Positions 21,107 through 32,219 of a DNA stretch of 64,000 bases are shown here, in pieces; the stretch's first letter is position 1, and each line of letters opens with the position of its first letter. Origin of the DNA: Paraphoma chrysanthemicola (lineage: Eukaryota > Ascomycota > Dothideomycetes > Pleosporales > Phaeosphaeriaceae); NCBI GenBank assembly GCA_020744225.1, contig JAGMWG010000016.1, positions 1,054,001 to 1,118,000 of the forward strand, in the 5' to 3' direction. The notes under the pieces are model-generated. The model did no database searches. It worked only from the letters and a program-made list of their open reading frames with translations, and had not been told where the DNA came from. Both the position numbers and the translations under genes were made by a program.

Positions 21107-22978
21107 CTAAGCAGTAGCAATACCCTCCTCAATCGCCTTAATCTGCAACGCCAAAAGCCGACTATAATACCTCGAAATCGCCAAATTCCCACCCATAAAC
21201 CACAACCCCGGATGTCCGCTCCTCTGCCACATTGTCCGAAACTCACCTTCCTCATCCAAACCCCACACATCGCCGACACGATCCGCTACCTCGTCGCCAA
21301 AAATGCTCCGCGCTTGCGTACGCATGTTCTGGTACCCCGTCGCAAACACAATCTCGTCGGCATCCAGCGTCGACCCGTCTGCGAATTCGATGCCGTTGGG
21401 TAGGATCTGCGCGAGTTCCTGGCCCTGCTTGACTTTGATCTTGCCGTCGATGATGAGCTGAGACGCGCCGACGTCGATGTAATACCCGCCTCCGCGCTGG
21501 AAGTATTTCATCATAAGTCCCGAATTCATCGGACCGTTGTCAGTCTTGAAGCCTGCTTTTGCAAGACCTTCGAGAATGGGCTTGTCGAACTCGGCTTGCG
21601 CTTTTGTGAGCTTGACTTGTTGCGCTTTAAATAGATCGCTGGGAATGCTCCACAGGAATAGGTCTGCGTCTTCGGTTGGCGGCGAGTCTTCGTCGTATAG
21701 GCCCTTGAGGCCGAGGTTGACGATGGCGTCGGAGGAGATTACGCATGTTGTGCTGCGCTGTACGATGGTGATGTCGTAGCCCTTTTCATAGAAGTCTTGC
21801 GCAATGTCGTGGCCTGAGTTGCAGCAGCCGACGACTACTGCTTTTTTGCCTTTGGAGAACGGGTTGGCGCCGGGATGCTCGGAGCTATGGCATAGGCGGT
21901 CGCCTTTGAAGTCATTGATTCCTTTGATATCTGGCATGTTTTTCTTGCCGGAGTGTCCGGTTGCTTGGATGATGTGTTTTGGGTGAAGTGTGCGTTCCTC
22001 CAAGTTGCCGTCAGGCTTGCGCCGCACTACTTCGACGGTCCATTGCTTCTTGCTTTCATCCCATGACGTCGATTTGAGATCAGTTGAGGTCCAGGCGTTA
22101 AGTTCTAGCAGGGTGGCGTATGCTTCAAAGAATTCTGCTAGCTTGTCCTTGGGCGTGAAAACAGGCCAGTGGGATGGAAATGGAATGTAAGGCATGTGGT
22201 CGTACCATACTGGGTCGTGCAGCACAAGTTGTCGGTACCGCTTGCGCCAATTGTCCCCAATCCGCTCGTTGGCGTCGATCATGAGGGTTGGCACATTCAA
22301 CATCTTCAATCGTGCAGCAGCAGTAAGGCCACCTTGGCCAGCGCCGATAATCAACACCGTAGGATCAATATCTTCTTTCTCAGCCTGTCGTCTCTCAAGC
22401 CAGTTCTTCCTGTGCGGGTCTCCGCCATGTGTGACACCTTTCGAGCGACGGTGTCGGACGGGCTCTTCATGGCCTTTGAGCTCTTTTAGCGCGGTATACA
22501 CCGTGAACAATTTCCATTGGCCGTTTTCCTCGGCAAGAGTGACGACGCCATCACCGCGACTAATCTCGGTCTCAAATGTGATATAAGAGGAAAGACCTTT
22601 AACTTCGCCCCAGGCATCAATGGGTCCAAACTTGGGCGAACGGAAAGCCGAGCTCTTGTCGACCTCAATCTTTGCACCGCGTACTTTTGCTTGATCCAAG
22701 AGTTTCTTGATATTTTGGCTCCCTTTGATGGTTCGGAAGTCCCATGTAAGTGCAAGATGATCTCTCCAGTAGCCCTTCTCGGCCAAAAAGAGGTTTGCAG
22801 CTGCATCGTTGTCGTTGCGCGACAGCGCGTCGCTGAGCTTTGATATTATCTCATCGACCACTTTGGTCGCGTCGACCGATTTGTTGTTTGAGGTAGCGGG
22901 GAGCTCTCCAAGCGGTATATTGACTGAGCCGTACTCAGGCCGCTCACTAGACGGGATAGTCTCGTCCCCTGCACCCAT
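21107..22978 (-). CDS. Flavin-containing monooxygenase with N-terminal NTF2-like domain
   Basis: A single 623-residue frame. Residues 30-170 resemble an NTF2/SnoaL-like fold (VVDEIISKLSDALSRND, then YITFETEISRGDGVVTL and QWKLFTVYTAL). The FAD motif VLIIGAGQGGLTAAARL is at about 208-224, and the NADPH motif KAVVVGCCNSGHDIA is centrally placed with a GCCNSG variant of GxGxSG. The EIVFATGYQN motif is near the C-terminus. The arrangement matches fungal YUCCA-like/class B flavoprotein monooxygenases that hydroxylate small molecules with NADPH and oxygen; the substrate is unknown. Seven in-frame codons upstream of the ATG follow a CTAG acceptor, so a short extra 5' exon near 23130 (MVNNHNI) joined through a GTATAA donor is possible. 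No biosynthetic backbone gene lies nearby. Confidence 0.88.
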   Translation of the reverse strand: MGAGDETIPSSERPEYGSVNIPLGELPATSNNKSVDATKVVDEIISKLSDALSRNDNDAAANLFLAEKGYWRDHLALTWDFRTIKGSQNIKKLLDQAKVRGAKIEVDKSSAFRSPKFGPIDAWGEVKGLSSYITFETEISRGDGVVTLAEENGQWKLFTVYTALKELKGHEEPVRHRRSKGVTHGGDPHRKNWLERRQAEKEDIDPTVLIIGAGQGGLTAAARLKMLNVPTLMIDANERIGDNWRKRYRQLVLHDPVWYDHMPYIPFPSHWPVFTPKDKLAEFFEAYATLLELNAWTSTDLKSTSWDESKKQWTVEVVRRKPDGNLEERTLHPKHIIQATGHSGKKNMPDIKGINDFKGDRLCHSSEHPGANPFSKGKKAVVVGCCNSGHDIAQDFYEKGYDITIVQRSTTCVISSDAIVNLGLKGLYDEDSPPTEDADLFLWSIPSDLFKAQQVKLTKAQAEFDKPILEGLAKAGFKTDNGPMNSGLMMKYFQRGGGYYIDVGASQLIIDGKIKVKQGQELAQILPNGIEFADGSTLDADEIVFATGYQNMRTQARSIFGDEVADRVGDVWGLDEEGEFRTMWQRSGHPGLWFMGGNLAISRYYSRLLALQIKAIEEGIATA

Positions 22979-23766
22979 GGCGTTGAGGCCAAGAGTAGCC
23001 TAGCGGGGATGTGGGGTTGGTTCAGATTGTGGACGGGAATGTCCTGGATTTCGAGGCGAAATGCTGACTTGCGAGATGATGTGCCTTTGGAGATGATGGT
23101 CCTCACTTATACAATGTTGTGATTATTGACCATGAGATGTCAGGATATAATTTGTCGTCAGCGCAAGTGCGGGGTGCAGGTGGCGGCTGTAACACAGCCA
23201 AGCACGTGGTCAGCAAAAAAGAGCAGAATCCTAAAGAGCGTGCGTTGAGAATGCTTAAAAGATAGGGCCAGGGAACCCTGTTACAGACTAATAATGTCGA
23301 GAATTACCTGCCACATCTTGCAGACGAAATCTTACCAATCTTGACTCTCATACTATTATGTAAGAACGGATGGAAGGAATGTTTGGTGTTGCTCTCTGGG
23401 CTCCGCTTATTTCCGACGGGAACGGATAAACCCGCGATGATCTTTGACTGGATGGCAGCAGAACCGAAAAAGCTACACTTGTATAATGTATGCGGAATTG
23501 GGCAGGCGGATCTTATTATTGCTGGCCTATGCAAAGGGGCCTATATTACATACATCATCAGCGGTTTCGTAGCGCTGGTATTCTACACAAGCCAGGACGT
23601 CCGTTCGCAGCGCATGAATGGTTCTCCCATTAGAACCCAGGCTTCACACTCCCCTTTCACACCGACTTCGATGAGACTCCCTGAGGTCGTTGAATCGTCA
23701 CACCAAATGCGCTCAGACAGCCGCAAGGTCGAAAGAGCTTCCTTCGTATCCTTCTCGTCACCTACC
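22979..23766. other. Intergenic region between monooxygenase and SUR7-like genes
   Basis: This is the promoter side of the monooxygenase and the 3' side of the SUR7-like gene. The + frame at 23341-23856 has no motif and runs antisense into the SUR7-like coding region. Confidence 0.35.
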
Positions 23767-24828
23767 TCACGCTCCGTCCCGGTGCCTGAATGGCTCAAAC
23801 TTACCACTAGCAGGACGTTGATACTCCGTCACCAACGGCTCCTTATCGTCCGCTAGGAACGGATTTAAGACACCCTCATACGAGCCGCCTGTCTTCTCAA
23901 CGTGCACATGACTGCCGCGGCCGTAGTCACTTGGTTTCGAGGACCATAGTCCGCCTTTGTTCGAACGATGATGTGGATTATTGCGACCGGAGCAGCAGCA
24001 GGCGCTGAACAGCCAGAAAATTGTACTGGCCCAGCCGAATAGAACGGCGAGCCAGGCGAGACCCAGTGCTTGCTTGCCCATGGCCAGATGAACATGGTAG
24101 GGGTTGAGGATCTCGTTCATGGAGCCGACGAAAGCAGAGAAGGTTACTGTGCTGATAAGCACAGCACCGGCAGTGGAGACTGAAGAGATCTGTATCACAA
24201 TTGTCAACGACTAGTGTGTTGCAGGAGGAGATCCAGCACGTACGATGCTGAGGAGCCAAGTCAAGAAGCTCCCCCAACGGCTGCAGACGGCAAGCAAACC
24301 GGACACGATGGTCGCTAGCGTCGCCCAAAACGAGATCTGGTAGAAAATGAACATTGGAAGTGCGCGTGCGCGATATGCATCCAGCGCCTTTTGCGCCTCT
24401 CCACCCAGGAGCTTGGTCTCGTCCTCCTTCGTCATGGCACTTTGCTGTCCAGCACCTTTGTTCGTCGGCATGGCCAGATTCCAAATCGTGATAGGATCGA
24501 AATGGTAATCTCCCATCTTGGGTGAGCAGTAGGTAACAACCCGTTCGGCGTGGTTGCGCTCGCAGAAGTTATATAGATGGACTTCGTAGACCCGCGCGAG
24601 CTTGTTGCTTTCGGCAGAGTACTTGAGTGCCGCCGTCAAGTCATCGCTTGGTAGGTTGGGCGCCATGATATCGAGTTCTGTGAAGTTGGCTTTGAAGAAG
24701 TAGAGGTCGTCGCTCAGTGTGCTCTTGAAACCCCATCCAGGAATCGTGATCAGAACGAGGCAGGCGAAGGAGGCGATGGTCAGAGCCCAGGGTGTGAAGA
24801 TGCACACAGCGCGTGCTGCTTTACTCAT
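23767..24828 (-). CDS. SUR7/PalI family integral membrane protein
   Basis: Exons are 24244-24828 and 23767-24189, with an intron at 24190-24243 (GTACGT...ATACAG), giving 335 residues. Four membrane helices are visible: near the N-terminus (ALTIASFACLVLITIPG), then ISFWATLATIVSGLLAV, AVLISTVTFSAFVG and GLAWLAVLFGWASTIFWLF. The extracellular loop has the paired cysteines NFCE and YCSP followed by YHFDP, the claudin-like signature of this fungal family. SUR7 proteins mark eisosome/MCC domains and affect endocytosis and wall synthesis; PalI members take part in ambient-pH sensing. The cytosolic tail is His/Ser-rich and ends FEPFRHRDGA. I cannot separate the two subgroups. Confidence 0.82.
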
Positions 24829-26423
24829 GCTTGCGGCGTTGATGAAGATTCTGATCGAGGTGATGGCTTCTTGAACGATGCTATTGTTGGCGTTGTTGCA
24901 GTCGTCAAGCTGTACCTTTCCCCAGAGTGGGGATAGAAGCTTTATTGGCTTATCACAGACAGCAGGTCTAAGTCACGATCGTGGAACGAAGAGCCGACAG
25001 ACTCGGACAGCGGTCAGGCTTGGGACTGTTATACGGGATGGATATTATTGCAAACTCCCTTCTGAAGCAGCCATACAGGGTATTACCACGGCACGCACAG
25101 TGTCGTCCTGCTGGTCTACTGAAGCTAAATCCAGCCAGCCACTAAGCTGTATTACACCGGCCAAAGGCGCTTAATTCGATCGTGTCATCTGGTACTAGTA
25201 ACGGTGTGAGCTGATAAACTGTGCGAGCTGACACTAAATACTCTGTAGTTGGGGCGGTACCTTGAACAGCGCAGGCCAATTTAGTGATTCATGGCTTTCG
25301 GTGCTCAGCTGATAGAGATGCAACTCTAAAGGCATCGCCGAATACTCCCTCTTTTTGAGAATCTTGCTCCAGCTTCTGTGACTGGCTTGGCGTCGAGCTG
25401 AACTGCTCTGGATGTCATGGTCGACCCAGGTGGTACTAGTTCCTGTGCGAGCCGACATGTATGATAAGTTAGCGTGAGGCGCTCAACACATCGGGGTCTA
25501 GGCCATCCAAAGCACCGGTAACGCTAAGCATTCGGTACCAATCTTGGTCTCAGTAATACAACCCAACTGTCATTTTATGTGTGCACACAACCGCCTGGCA
25601 GATTTGCGTCACGATCTTGGACGTCTATACTAGACTACTGTGTGATCAAAGTCGCTACTTCGTAAAACTACATGCGCGACAGTGTAGTACGATTAATACG
25701 GCGCCCACAATACAAAAACACAACGCGTTCTTTCTCTCGTCTTTCGCAGCCAACAGCTGCGTAAAACTGTATCGTCGCCTTCCTGCGGAAACGTCGCATG
25801 GTCGACAGGGTCCTGGCCTCGCCGAGACAAAAGCGATTGACTTCGGCACTTTGGGACGATCTGCAGCTACGATGAAAGCTTGTCTCCTCCCGTGTACTTG
25901 TGACGCTCCCATGATTGGGTACCAATTTTGGAATTGATTGGTGATATGGCTGGATTTTGAGGAGAATTGAAGTGCGTTCAGCCTAAAGCAGCTGCGCATA
26001 CCGCTTCCTCAGCCAGCCTCTAATGTCCCGCCCGTGGTGTAGGCTCTTCAGCTCAGACGTAAGCGAGAGGCTGCTTACCAAGATGTCCTGTCTGCCTTTC
26101 GACAACGCCAGCAGATGAGATGCTTTACATGTGTGACCGGGTGTGCAAATCGATCTGATCGCAGTCAGCTAGCCAACACACCCGGCCAAGGCGAATGGAC
26201 GGCAATGGCGTGCATTCAGTGCAAGACAAGCTCTGGCTGAGATCTTAGCAGATATGCGAGTACGCCAGATCATATGCTTCTGCCATTCTATAGCGGCCAC
26301 TCCCCATACTCTCTTCCGCATCCATCTCATTGCCTGCTTAGACAACGTCGCTCCTCTAGATTTTGGTGCTACCCCTCACTACTCATCCAGCTCTTGACGA
26401 CGAAGGACACCAAATTCATAGAG
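24829..26423. other. 1.6-kb intergenic region, no gene called
   Basis: This is the promoter side of both flanking genes. Frames of 85-118 codons near 25600-26000 overlap on both strands and lack motifs. No tRNA-like cloverleaf or repeat was recognised. Confidence 0.4.
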
Positions 26424-27386
26424 ATGCTTCGACTCTGTCTCTTGACCAGCCTGCTTGGGCTCGCATCTGCTCAAGGTAGCTCGGTCGTAAATAATTGGTA
26501 CTCTGCGCCCGCGATCTCTAGCACAAGCGTGGCGACAAGCAGTCTTTTGTCCCGGACGTCCTCGATCAGGAGTCCGACACCTCTGGCACCCTCGGCTCCG
26601 TTCTCAGCGTTACCAAACGTGGCGACTCCACGTACTTTTTCGACCCTCCTGAGCAAAGCATCCTCATCGGCCGCGAGCAGCAGTACTGTAAGAAGCAGTA
26701 CCGCAAGTAGCAGTACTAGCACGGCAATCAGAGCAGGTATGTAGATAGCAGTCCTAAACGACAACGATCGAGCGGCAGCACGATATTGGCCTTTTCACAA
26801 ATCAAGCATCATGATTGACAGAAGGCTATAGTGGCAACCATCGTTCCATTTGGCAACTCGAACGTGAAGGGGACCGTCACCTTCCAACAGGCTGATACGA
26901 ACTCTGCGACCATTATCACATACGATCTCACTGGCAATACCCCTAATATGCAGCGCGGAATACATATCCACGAAGTTGGCAACACCAACTGCACACTCGC
27001 CATGGGTCACTGTACGATAAACCATAATCCTATCTCTGTGCACAAACATATCTAACACTAATAGTCGACCCTTTCAAAATGGGCCACGGTTTGCTGACCG
27101 ACCCCGTACGTCACGCAGGAGATTTGGGCAACATCGCGATCGACAGCTCGGGCAATGCCAAAGGCTCTTTGAGCGCCAGACTCGTCACACTGTCCGGACC
27201 AAACCGTGTAATAGGCCTCACTTTTGTTATGCACGGCGGCGAGGATGATGGTGGAAAGACTGGCATGGGTAATAGCAGCACGACGGGTAACTCTGGTTCT
27301 CGCGTAGGCTGCGGTATCATCAATCTGTAAGTACATGATTTCGGCTCCTGCGGGACCTTGGCTAATATCTACTCAGCTCCGCTTGA
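26424..27386 (+). CDS. Secreted Cu/Zn superoxide dismutase with Ser/Thr-rich stalk
   Basis: Exons are 26424-26736, 26832-27011, 27065-27326 and 27377-27386, giving 254 residues. A signal peptide (MLRLCLLTSLLGLASA) is followed by about 85 residues rich in Ser, Thr and Ala, a probable O-glycosylated region, and then the SOD domain. Ligand positions fit family spacing: His149 and His151 (GIHIHEVG), bridging His164 (MGHF), His172, His181 and Asp184 (VRHAGDLGN), and His221 (VMHGGEDD). The disulfide pair Cys158/Cys247 and the active-site Arg244 are present. The enzyme dismutates superoxide to hydrogen peroxide and oxygen outside the cell. No C-terminal GPI signal is seen. The last exon is only 10 nt; without it the protein would end two residues earlier, at GCGIINL. 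The stalk and signal set it apart from cytosolic Sod1. Confidence 0.87.
26680..26730 (+). repeat. Short imperfect repeat in the SOD stalk
   Basis: AGCAGTAC recurs three times about 15-18 bases apart within the Ser-rich coding segment. This is a local replication-slippage-type repeat encoding Ser-Ser-Thr units. Confidence 0.5.
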
Positions 27387-28421
27387 GATTATAATGGCAC
27401 TCAGGCTGTCTAAATATACTACATAATACTCCCTAGCAACGCTATCTATATTTGAAACAGAAGGCTATATAGCAAACTACTTGTCTTATACCTTTTAAAG
27501 TTCCGTAACTCTATAGGCTTCTACTATTGAAGCCTTGTCACCATCTCGTTATCATCTCTCGACATTATTCTTTTCGCGCCATTGCATTTAGAAGCTATGG
27601 AACGAAAGACGTTACCCACAATCAAGATTTTTTTGCTTCCTTACAGGATCATGTGGCGATTCGTTAAAAATAGAAATAGATAATACAATTAGAGCTTAAA
27701 GGTACGACACTTTCTGCCTACTTCTAAGGGTAGCCTCCTTCTACTAGGCTTACGGCCGTCGCCGGACACATCGCGCTGCTGCTAGAGAGACGACCCAAAC
27801 TTACCCGTATCAGAAGAGGCTAGTAGAAAACTTGTCAGTTAAGGCATTAAGGGGAGTGTAACTTGAGCGTCCTAAGTCGCGGTGCTAAGAGGCTGATTAG
27901 AGCTTGAATTGTTTGTGACGAGGACGTTGTTATGCTGAGAAATGGGTGATACAGCGCTAGCCTAGTCGAGCGGGCTTGGGAGGTTAGATTTGGCCGACTC
28001 ACAGCCAATTTGAGTGCCGATTCCGCATTCAGGAGTCACCCCGCATGCCAAGCAATCCGCTTCTCCGCAGCGTCCCCAACCTAGCCATTGGTATTCCAAT
28101 TTGCAAGGCGTGAGCCACCACTTACAGAGACTTTAGGCCAACAATACTGGTCTTCCCCGCTGTGTCAAGTACCGAGTCGCCGTGCTCAGTCTACCCGATG
28201 CAGCTTCGTGACAACTTGAGAACGGCTGCAGCAATACTTTGGTGCAATGAGTTGTTCCGTTGAACGCGAGGACTCAGATAACGAATATGACTATCAGGAG
28301 ATTTGAATGGAGTTTTGGAGACGTTCTTTTTCATTACTGATTATGCCGTTCCAGACCTTGCTGCCACAGCCCGTCTATGCTGGACAGACATTACATCCGC
28401 TCCACACCAGAATTCCGCCAA
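27387..28421. other. AT-biased relic stretch
   Basis: From about 27400 to 27900 the sequence is richer in A/T and in CTA/TAG trinucleotides than its neighbours, and all frames are closed. This is the look of old repeat-induced point mutation on a dead mobile element. I see no terminal repeat or recognisable element protein, so this is an impression only. The rest is ordinary intergenic DNA. Confidence 0.3.
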
Positions 28422-30286
28422 CTAAGGCGCATAGCGGAAGCCTTCCACTTCTTCCAGTGCGGGTCTGCTTCCCTGGTCTGCCAGCTTGTTCTGCCGCTTG
28501 AAATACATGGACAAGCAGATTGTCACAATCGAGTAGACAATTTGCATGGAGATGGTGGCCCACATTCCCGGAAGATATTGCTAAAAAGCGGTTAGATGAA
28601 TACAAACAAAAGAAATATCATCACGGAACACGTACTGGAGCATCTTTGGCTTGGAAAATTGTGCTTCCTGTCACGCCACCGGCCGCACCAACTGAGATCA
28701 TGGCTGCTGCGACCACCGCCCGCTTCTGGATTCTGGCAGTCTGATTCTGGCCATAAGCCAGGGTCGCTGGGACGTTGCCTTGGGTGCCCCAAGTCGCAAG
28801 AAAGAGACCAAAGTAGCGAGGCCCTGGTGGGCCACCGTAAAGAACAATCAGCAATCCTACGATGGCGATGACAGATTGAGCAACCAGAATTGGCCACCGC
28901 ATCCTGATCCTGTCGGAAAGCCAGGCCATACCGAGAGAAGCGAACACCGTAAAGATGTAAGGCGGCGAAGACAGTAGCTGTGCTTTGGCGTATGAGAACC
29001 CCATGCCCTGGCGAAGAATGATTGGCTGAAAGAAGGCGAGCGAATATACGCTAGAAGCAGCCACGAAGTACTGCACACAACTGTGAAGGTGAGCAGATTG
29101 TCCAAAATGATCAAGATCATACTGACTATAAGCCAAGCTTCCAATCTACCAACATGGCCAACATCTCGCGGAAGGTGGCGTGATCTGTATGCGCGTTCTT
29201 CTTCTCCATTGTCACACGCGTAACAGCAATGTGTTTTTGACGCTCAGTCAGCCATTTTACTTTCTCGGGAACTTCACGCCCATTAGCAATACTCGTAGAA
29301 CAAAGTTCAGGAGAACGTACATTCGACGAGGAAAAATGGCGCAATGAAGCCGGCAACGATCGTCGCAATGCCTTCGATGATGAAGATCCATCGCCAGCTA
29401 TTGTTGCAATATTCAATTAGCGACTGTCTTGTGACACGAGTGGATATCCTACCCTCGACTGTACATTCCGTCGCCAACACGGATGAGGGACAATGCGTAT
29501 GCGAACTACATTAAGTCAGCATTACTCAGGAGATGGTATCCTTCGACCTACGATTGGTCCAAACCCAGAGGCTAAAAGTGCTGCCATGTAAAAAATGGAA
29601 ACTCTCTTCGCGGTCTCGTACTGTCTGTACCATGATCCGATGATGTACACGGCACCTATGGGTGTGAGTCAAGCTGTACCTCTGTGATCAACAGTCGGGC
29701 ATTACCTGGAAACAGGCCGGCTTCGAATACTCCGAGGAACGCCCTCAGAACGGTCAAGACTTTCCAGTCGTGGACGAAACCCATACCCAGCACACAAGCT
29801 CCCCAGGCAATGATGAGAAAGGAGAGCCAAATCCGTGCGCCTAATCGTCGGATGACATAATTTGAAGGCAGTTCGAAAAGTGCGTAGCCTAAACAAAATA
29901 AGCGCTTTATTTCGATGCGCAACGCAACCCAACTCACCGATGAAAAAAACGAGCAATGCAATGTTATAGCGGTTCTCTATGGCAAGACGCAAATCGACAG
30001 CCAGTCCAGCGATGTAGGCAGCAGAGATATTGGTACGATCAAGAAGCGACAGTCCGAAGACTATGCACAGCATAGGAAAGACCCGCCAATCAGCTTTCTG
30101 TCTACAATATAATCAGCGACGCCCGATGATCTGAAGGTAATGAAACACCTACCTTATTGCGTTCTCTTCTTCCGCCGTCCAATCTTGCTCCGGATGTAGA
30201 TCACTCTCTGACGGAGTGACATCATATGCCTTCTCCATACGTTCGACGTCGGCCTTTTCTTCGACGAGATTGTCGTGTCCAGCCAT
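28422..30286 (-). CDS. MFS anion:cation symporter (Dal5/Tna1-like permease), 9 exons
   Basis: Nine exons join in frame to 487 residues: 30153-30286, 29938-30101, 29706-29888, 29552-29655, 29453-29505, 29321-29397, 29127-29271, 28636-29080 and 28422-28580. All introns are 46-55 nt. The start of helix 1 carries DWRVFPMLCIVFGLSLLDRT, then FFIGYALFELPSNYVIRRLG, LRAFLGVFEAGLFPG and WRWIFIIEGIATIVAG, the pattern of the fungal anion:cation symporter family. About 12 membrane helices fit. Family members carry nicotinate, allantoate, pantothenate or related organic anions with protons across the plasma membrane; the substrate cannot be read from the sequence. The N-terminal 45 residues are acidic and cytosolic. 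Confidence 0.87.
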
Positions 30287-32219
30287 AATTGTGGTATTTA
30301 ATCAGTAATCAAAAAGGTACAGCGACGATCCAAGGCGCACCATGCAGGTGCGGCTCCTTATCATCACCACCATGTAGGCTATATGATCGTCGTAGTCCTG
30401 GATAATGGGGCCCGGCAGACACAGGTAAGGTCAGCGGGGTGCATCAACACGAGGCCGACTAGTCCACTTGCAGTAAAATCGCATACCGTTATTGGTTTGA
30501 GCGCGCTTGGCAACGCTTGAGTTCCCCAGGTGCCAAGCCGTTTCCGAGATCCGGGGTGATAAAAGCAAGTATGGGGAGCAAGGGTAGGCGGAATGCCAAG
30601 AGATTGAGTCGACAAGGACGACTCGAGCTTGAGCAGCCAACAGTATGGTAGAGATGCTCCGCCAACATTCGCCCAGGATACACGACACCACGACATCTTA
30701 TAGCCGTCTCGTTGCCATTTGGACGCCACAACTTCCTGTGGCGTGCGACCTAGTCAAGTGGAGTATTTGCGAAACTATGCACGCCAACCACACGACCCGA
30801 TGCGATTGGGCCGTGCCCGGAGACGGAAGATAAAGCACCCTTCGGTAGCAAACATCTGTTTTACCACTGGAAGACTCTTGTATTGGATGAGTTAGTATGA
30901 AGTATCTTAAAGAGATCTTGGCTCCTCTCAAGTCTACACGTCGCTTTTGCTGGGTGGCTATCGCGTCGATAAGCCGATTACTGTCATCAGACAACGTGCC
31001 AACAGCTCAATTCGACCTTCCATGGGGCTCTACAGATTTCTAACCTTTACATGGACCAGGACATTGTCATCGGTGTCAGAACCCAAGAAGTCCGTCTCCA
31101 TCCCGGCCCCCTTCAACAGTCCAAAGGAGTGCAGACTACATTCAAAAAAGTGAAGACAAAGCCAAAAATCGTTGAAGAGGTTTGTAAATGTAATTTCTCA
31201 TACGTAGATACTGCCTATGACTCTGAACAAATTTGCACATAGTAGAGAGGTAGACCTTGGCATTCTGAGTACTCTGGGTTTCTTTTAGTACCAACATCCA
31301 TCACCAACTTTTCGAGAGGATACGGAAAACTGGAGATCAAGACCCTGAATCTTACCAATGCGAAAGCGCGCGACTTTGTCTTTGCGTACCCTGGCGAGAC
31401 GACAGCAAACCTTTCAACGAGACCCCGGGTCAATATCCTGGCCTAAAGTCTGATGAAAATCCTTCAAGTGGTCAAACTAGCCATACTGCTGTCTTGTTGG
31501 GAATCCGGTGGCTAGCTGCGCAGTCGAGGCGCTTCGGCTTCACCCATATGGTCACGCGATAGGCTACTGTCAAGAGGAATGTATTTCATCACAACGATAA
31601 AGCTAGCATGTCGTCGGCACCTATTACGGATATTATGTTTGTTCGTGGCGGCTTACAATGGCTTGGGATGCACTTAGATTGTTGTCATCACAAGTTTCCA
31701 GATTGTTGGCCAGGATTTCTAGACAGCAAGCCGCAATTTTTTGGCTCCCCCATGATCTCATCTCTCAACAACTCATTCATATCAGGTGATATCTCTAGCT
31801 CATGGTCTTTATTCTCCCGGATTACCAAGCTCAGTGCCATTCTCTCCGAGAAGAGCACTGCCGCATATAGAAAAATTCACTAAAGCTTCGAGCATCAACA
31901 CTGATGATGTGCTAAGCGTTGCAACTTGAAATGCGGGACCGCGTGCTATATTGGACAGGGGTGGATTCACTCTTGGCCTCTGGGAATCGAAATTCGACCG
32001 ATCAATTCGCAAAGCCCGCTACCGAGACTTTCGTCAACAACTTCAATCAGTCAACTCTGTTCAACCTAGTACCTTAACTTCTCGATAATCATATCTACCG
32101 ATTGCCCCTCCATAGCTACCAATACACATAGCCTCTGGAAGCACTTGCAAATATTCAAGCAAGATACTTGAAGCTCCCGAGTCTGTCTGCAGACTTCCTC
32201 GATATCGATTGTAGGAGAC
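30287..32219. other. 1.9-kb intergenic region, no gene called
   Basis: This is the divergent spacer between the permease (minus) and the DUF6604 gene (plus). A coding-like frame on the minus strand at about 31688-31860 has no complete gene model around it. The other short frames lack support. Confidence 0.35.

Noticed and set aside
23341..23856. 171-codon + frame next to the SUR7-like gene
   Set aside because: No motif. Its end runs antisense over the SUR7-like tail.
5904..25000. Secondary-metabolite gene cluster (oxidase, SDR and monooxygenase present)
   Set aside because: There is no polyketide synthase, NRPS, terpene synthase, prenyltransferase or cluster regulator in the window, and the redox genes are spread among unrelated genes.
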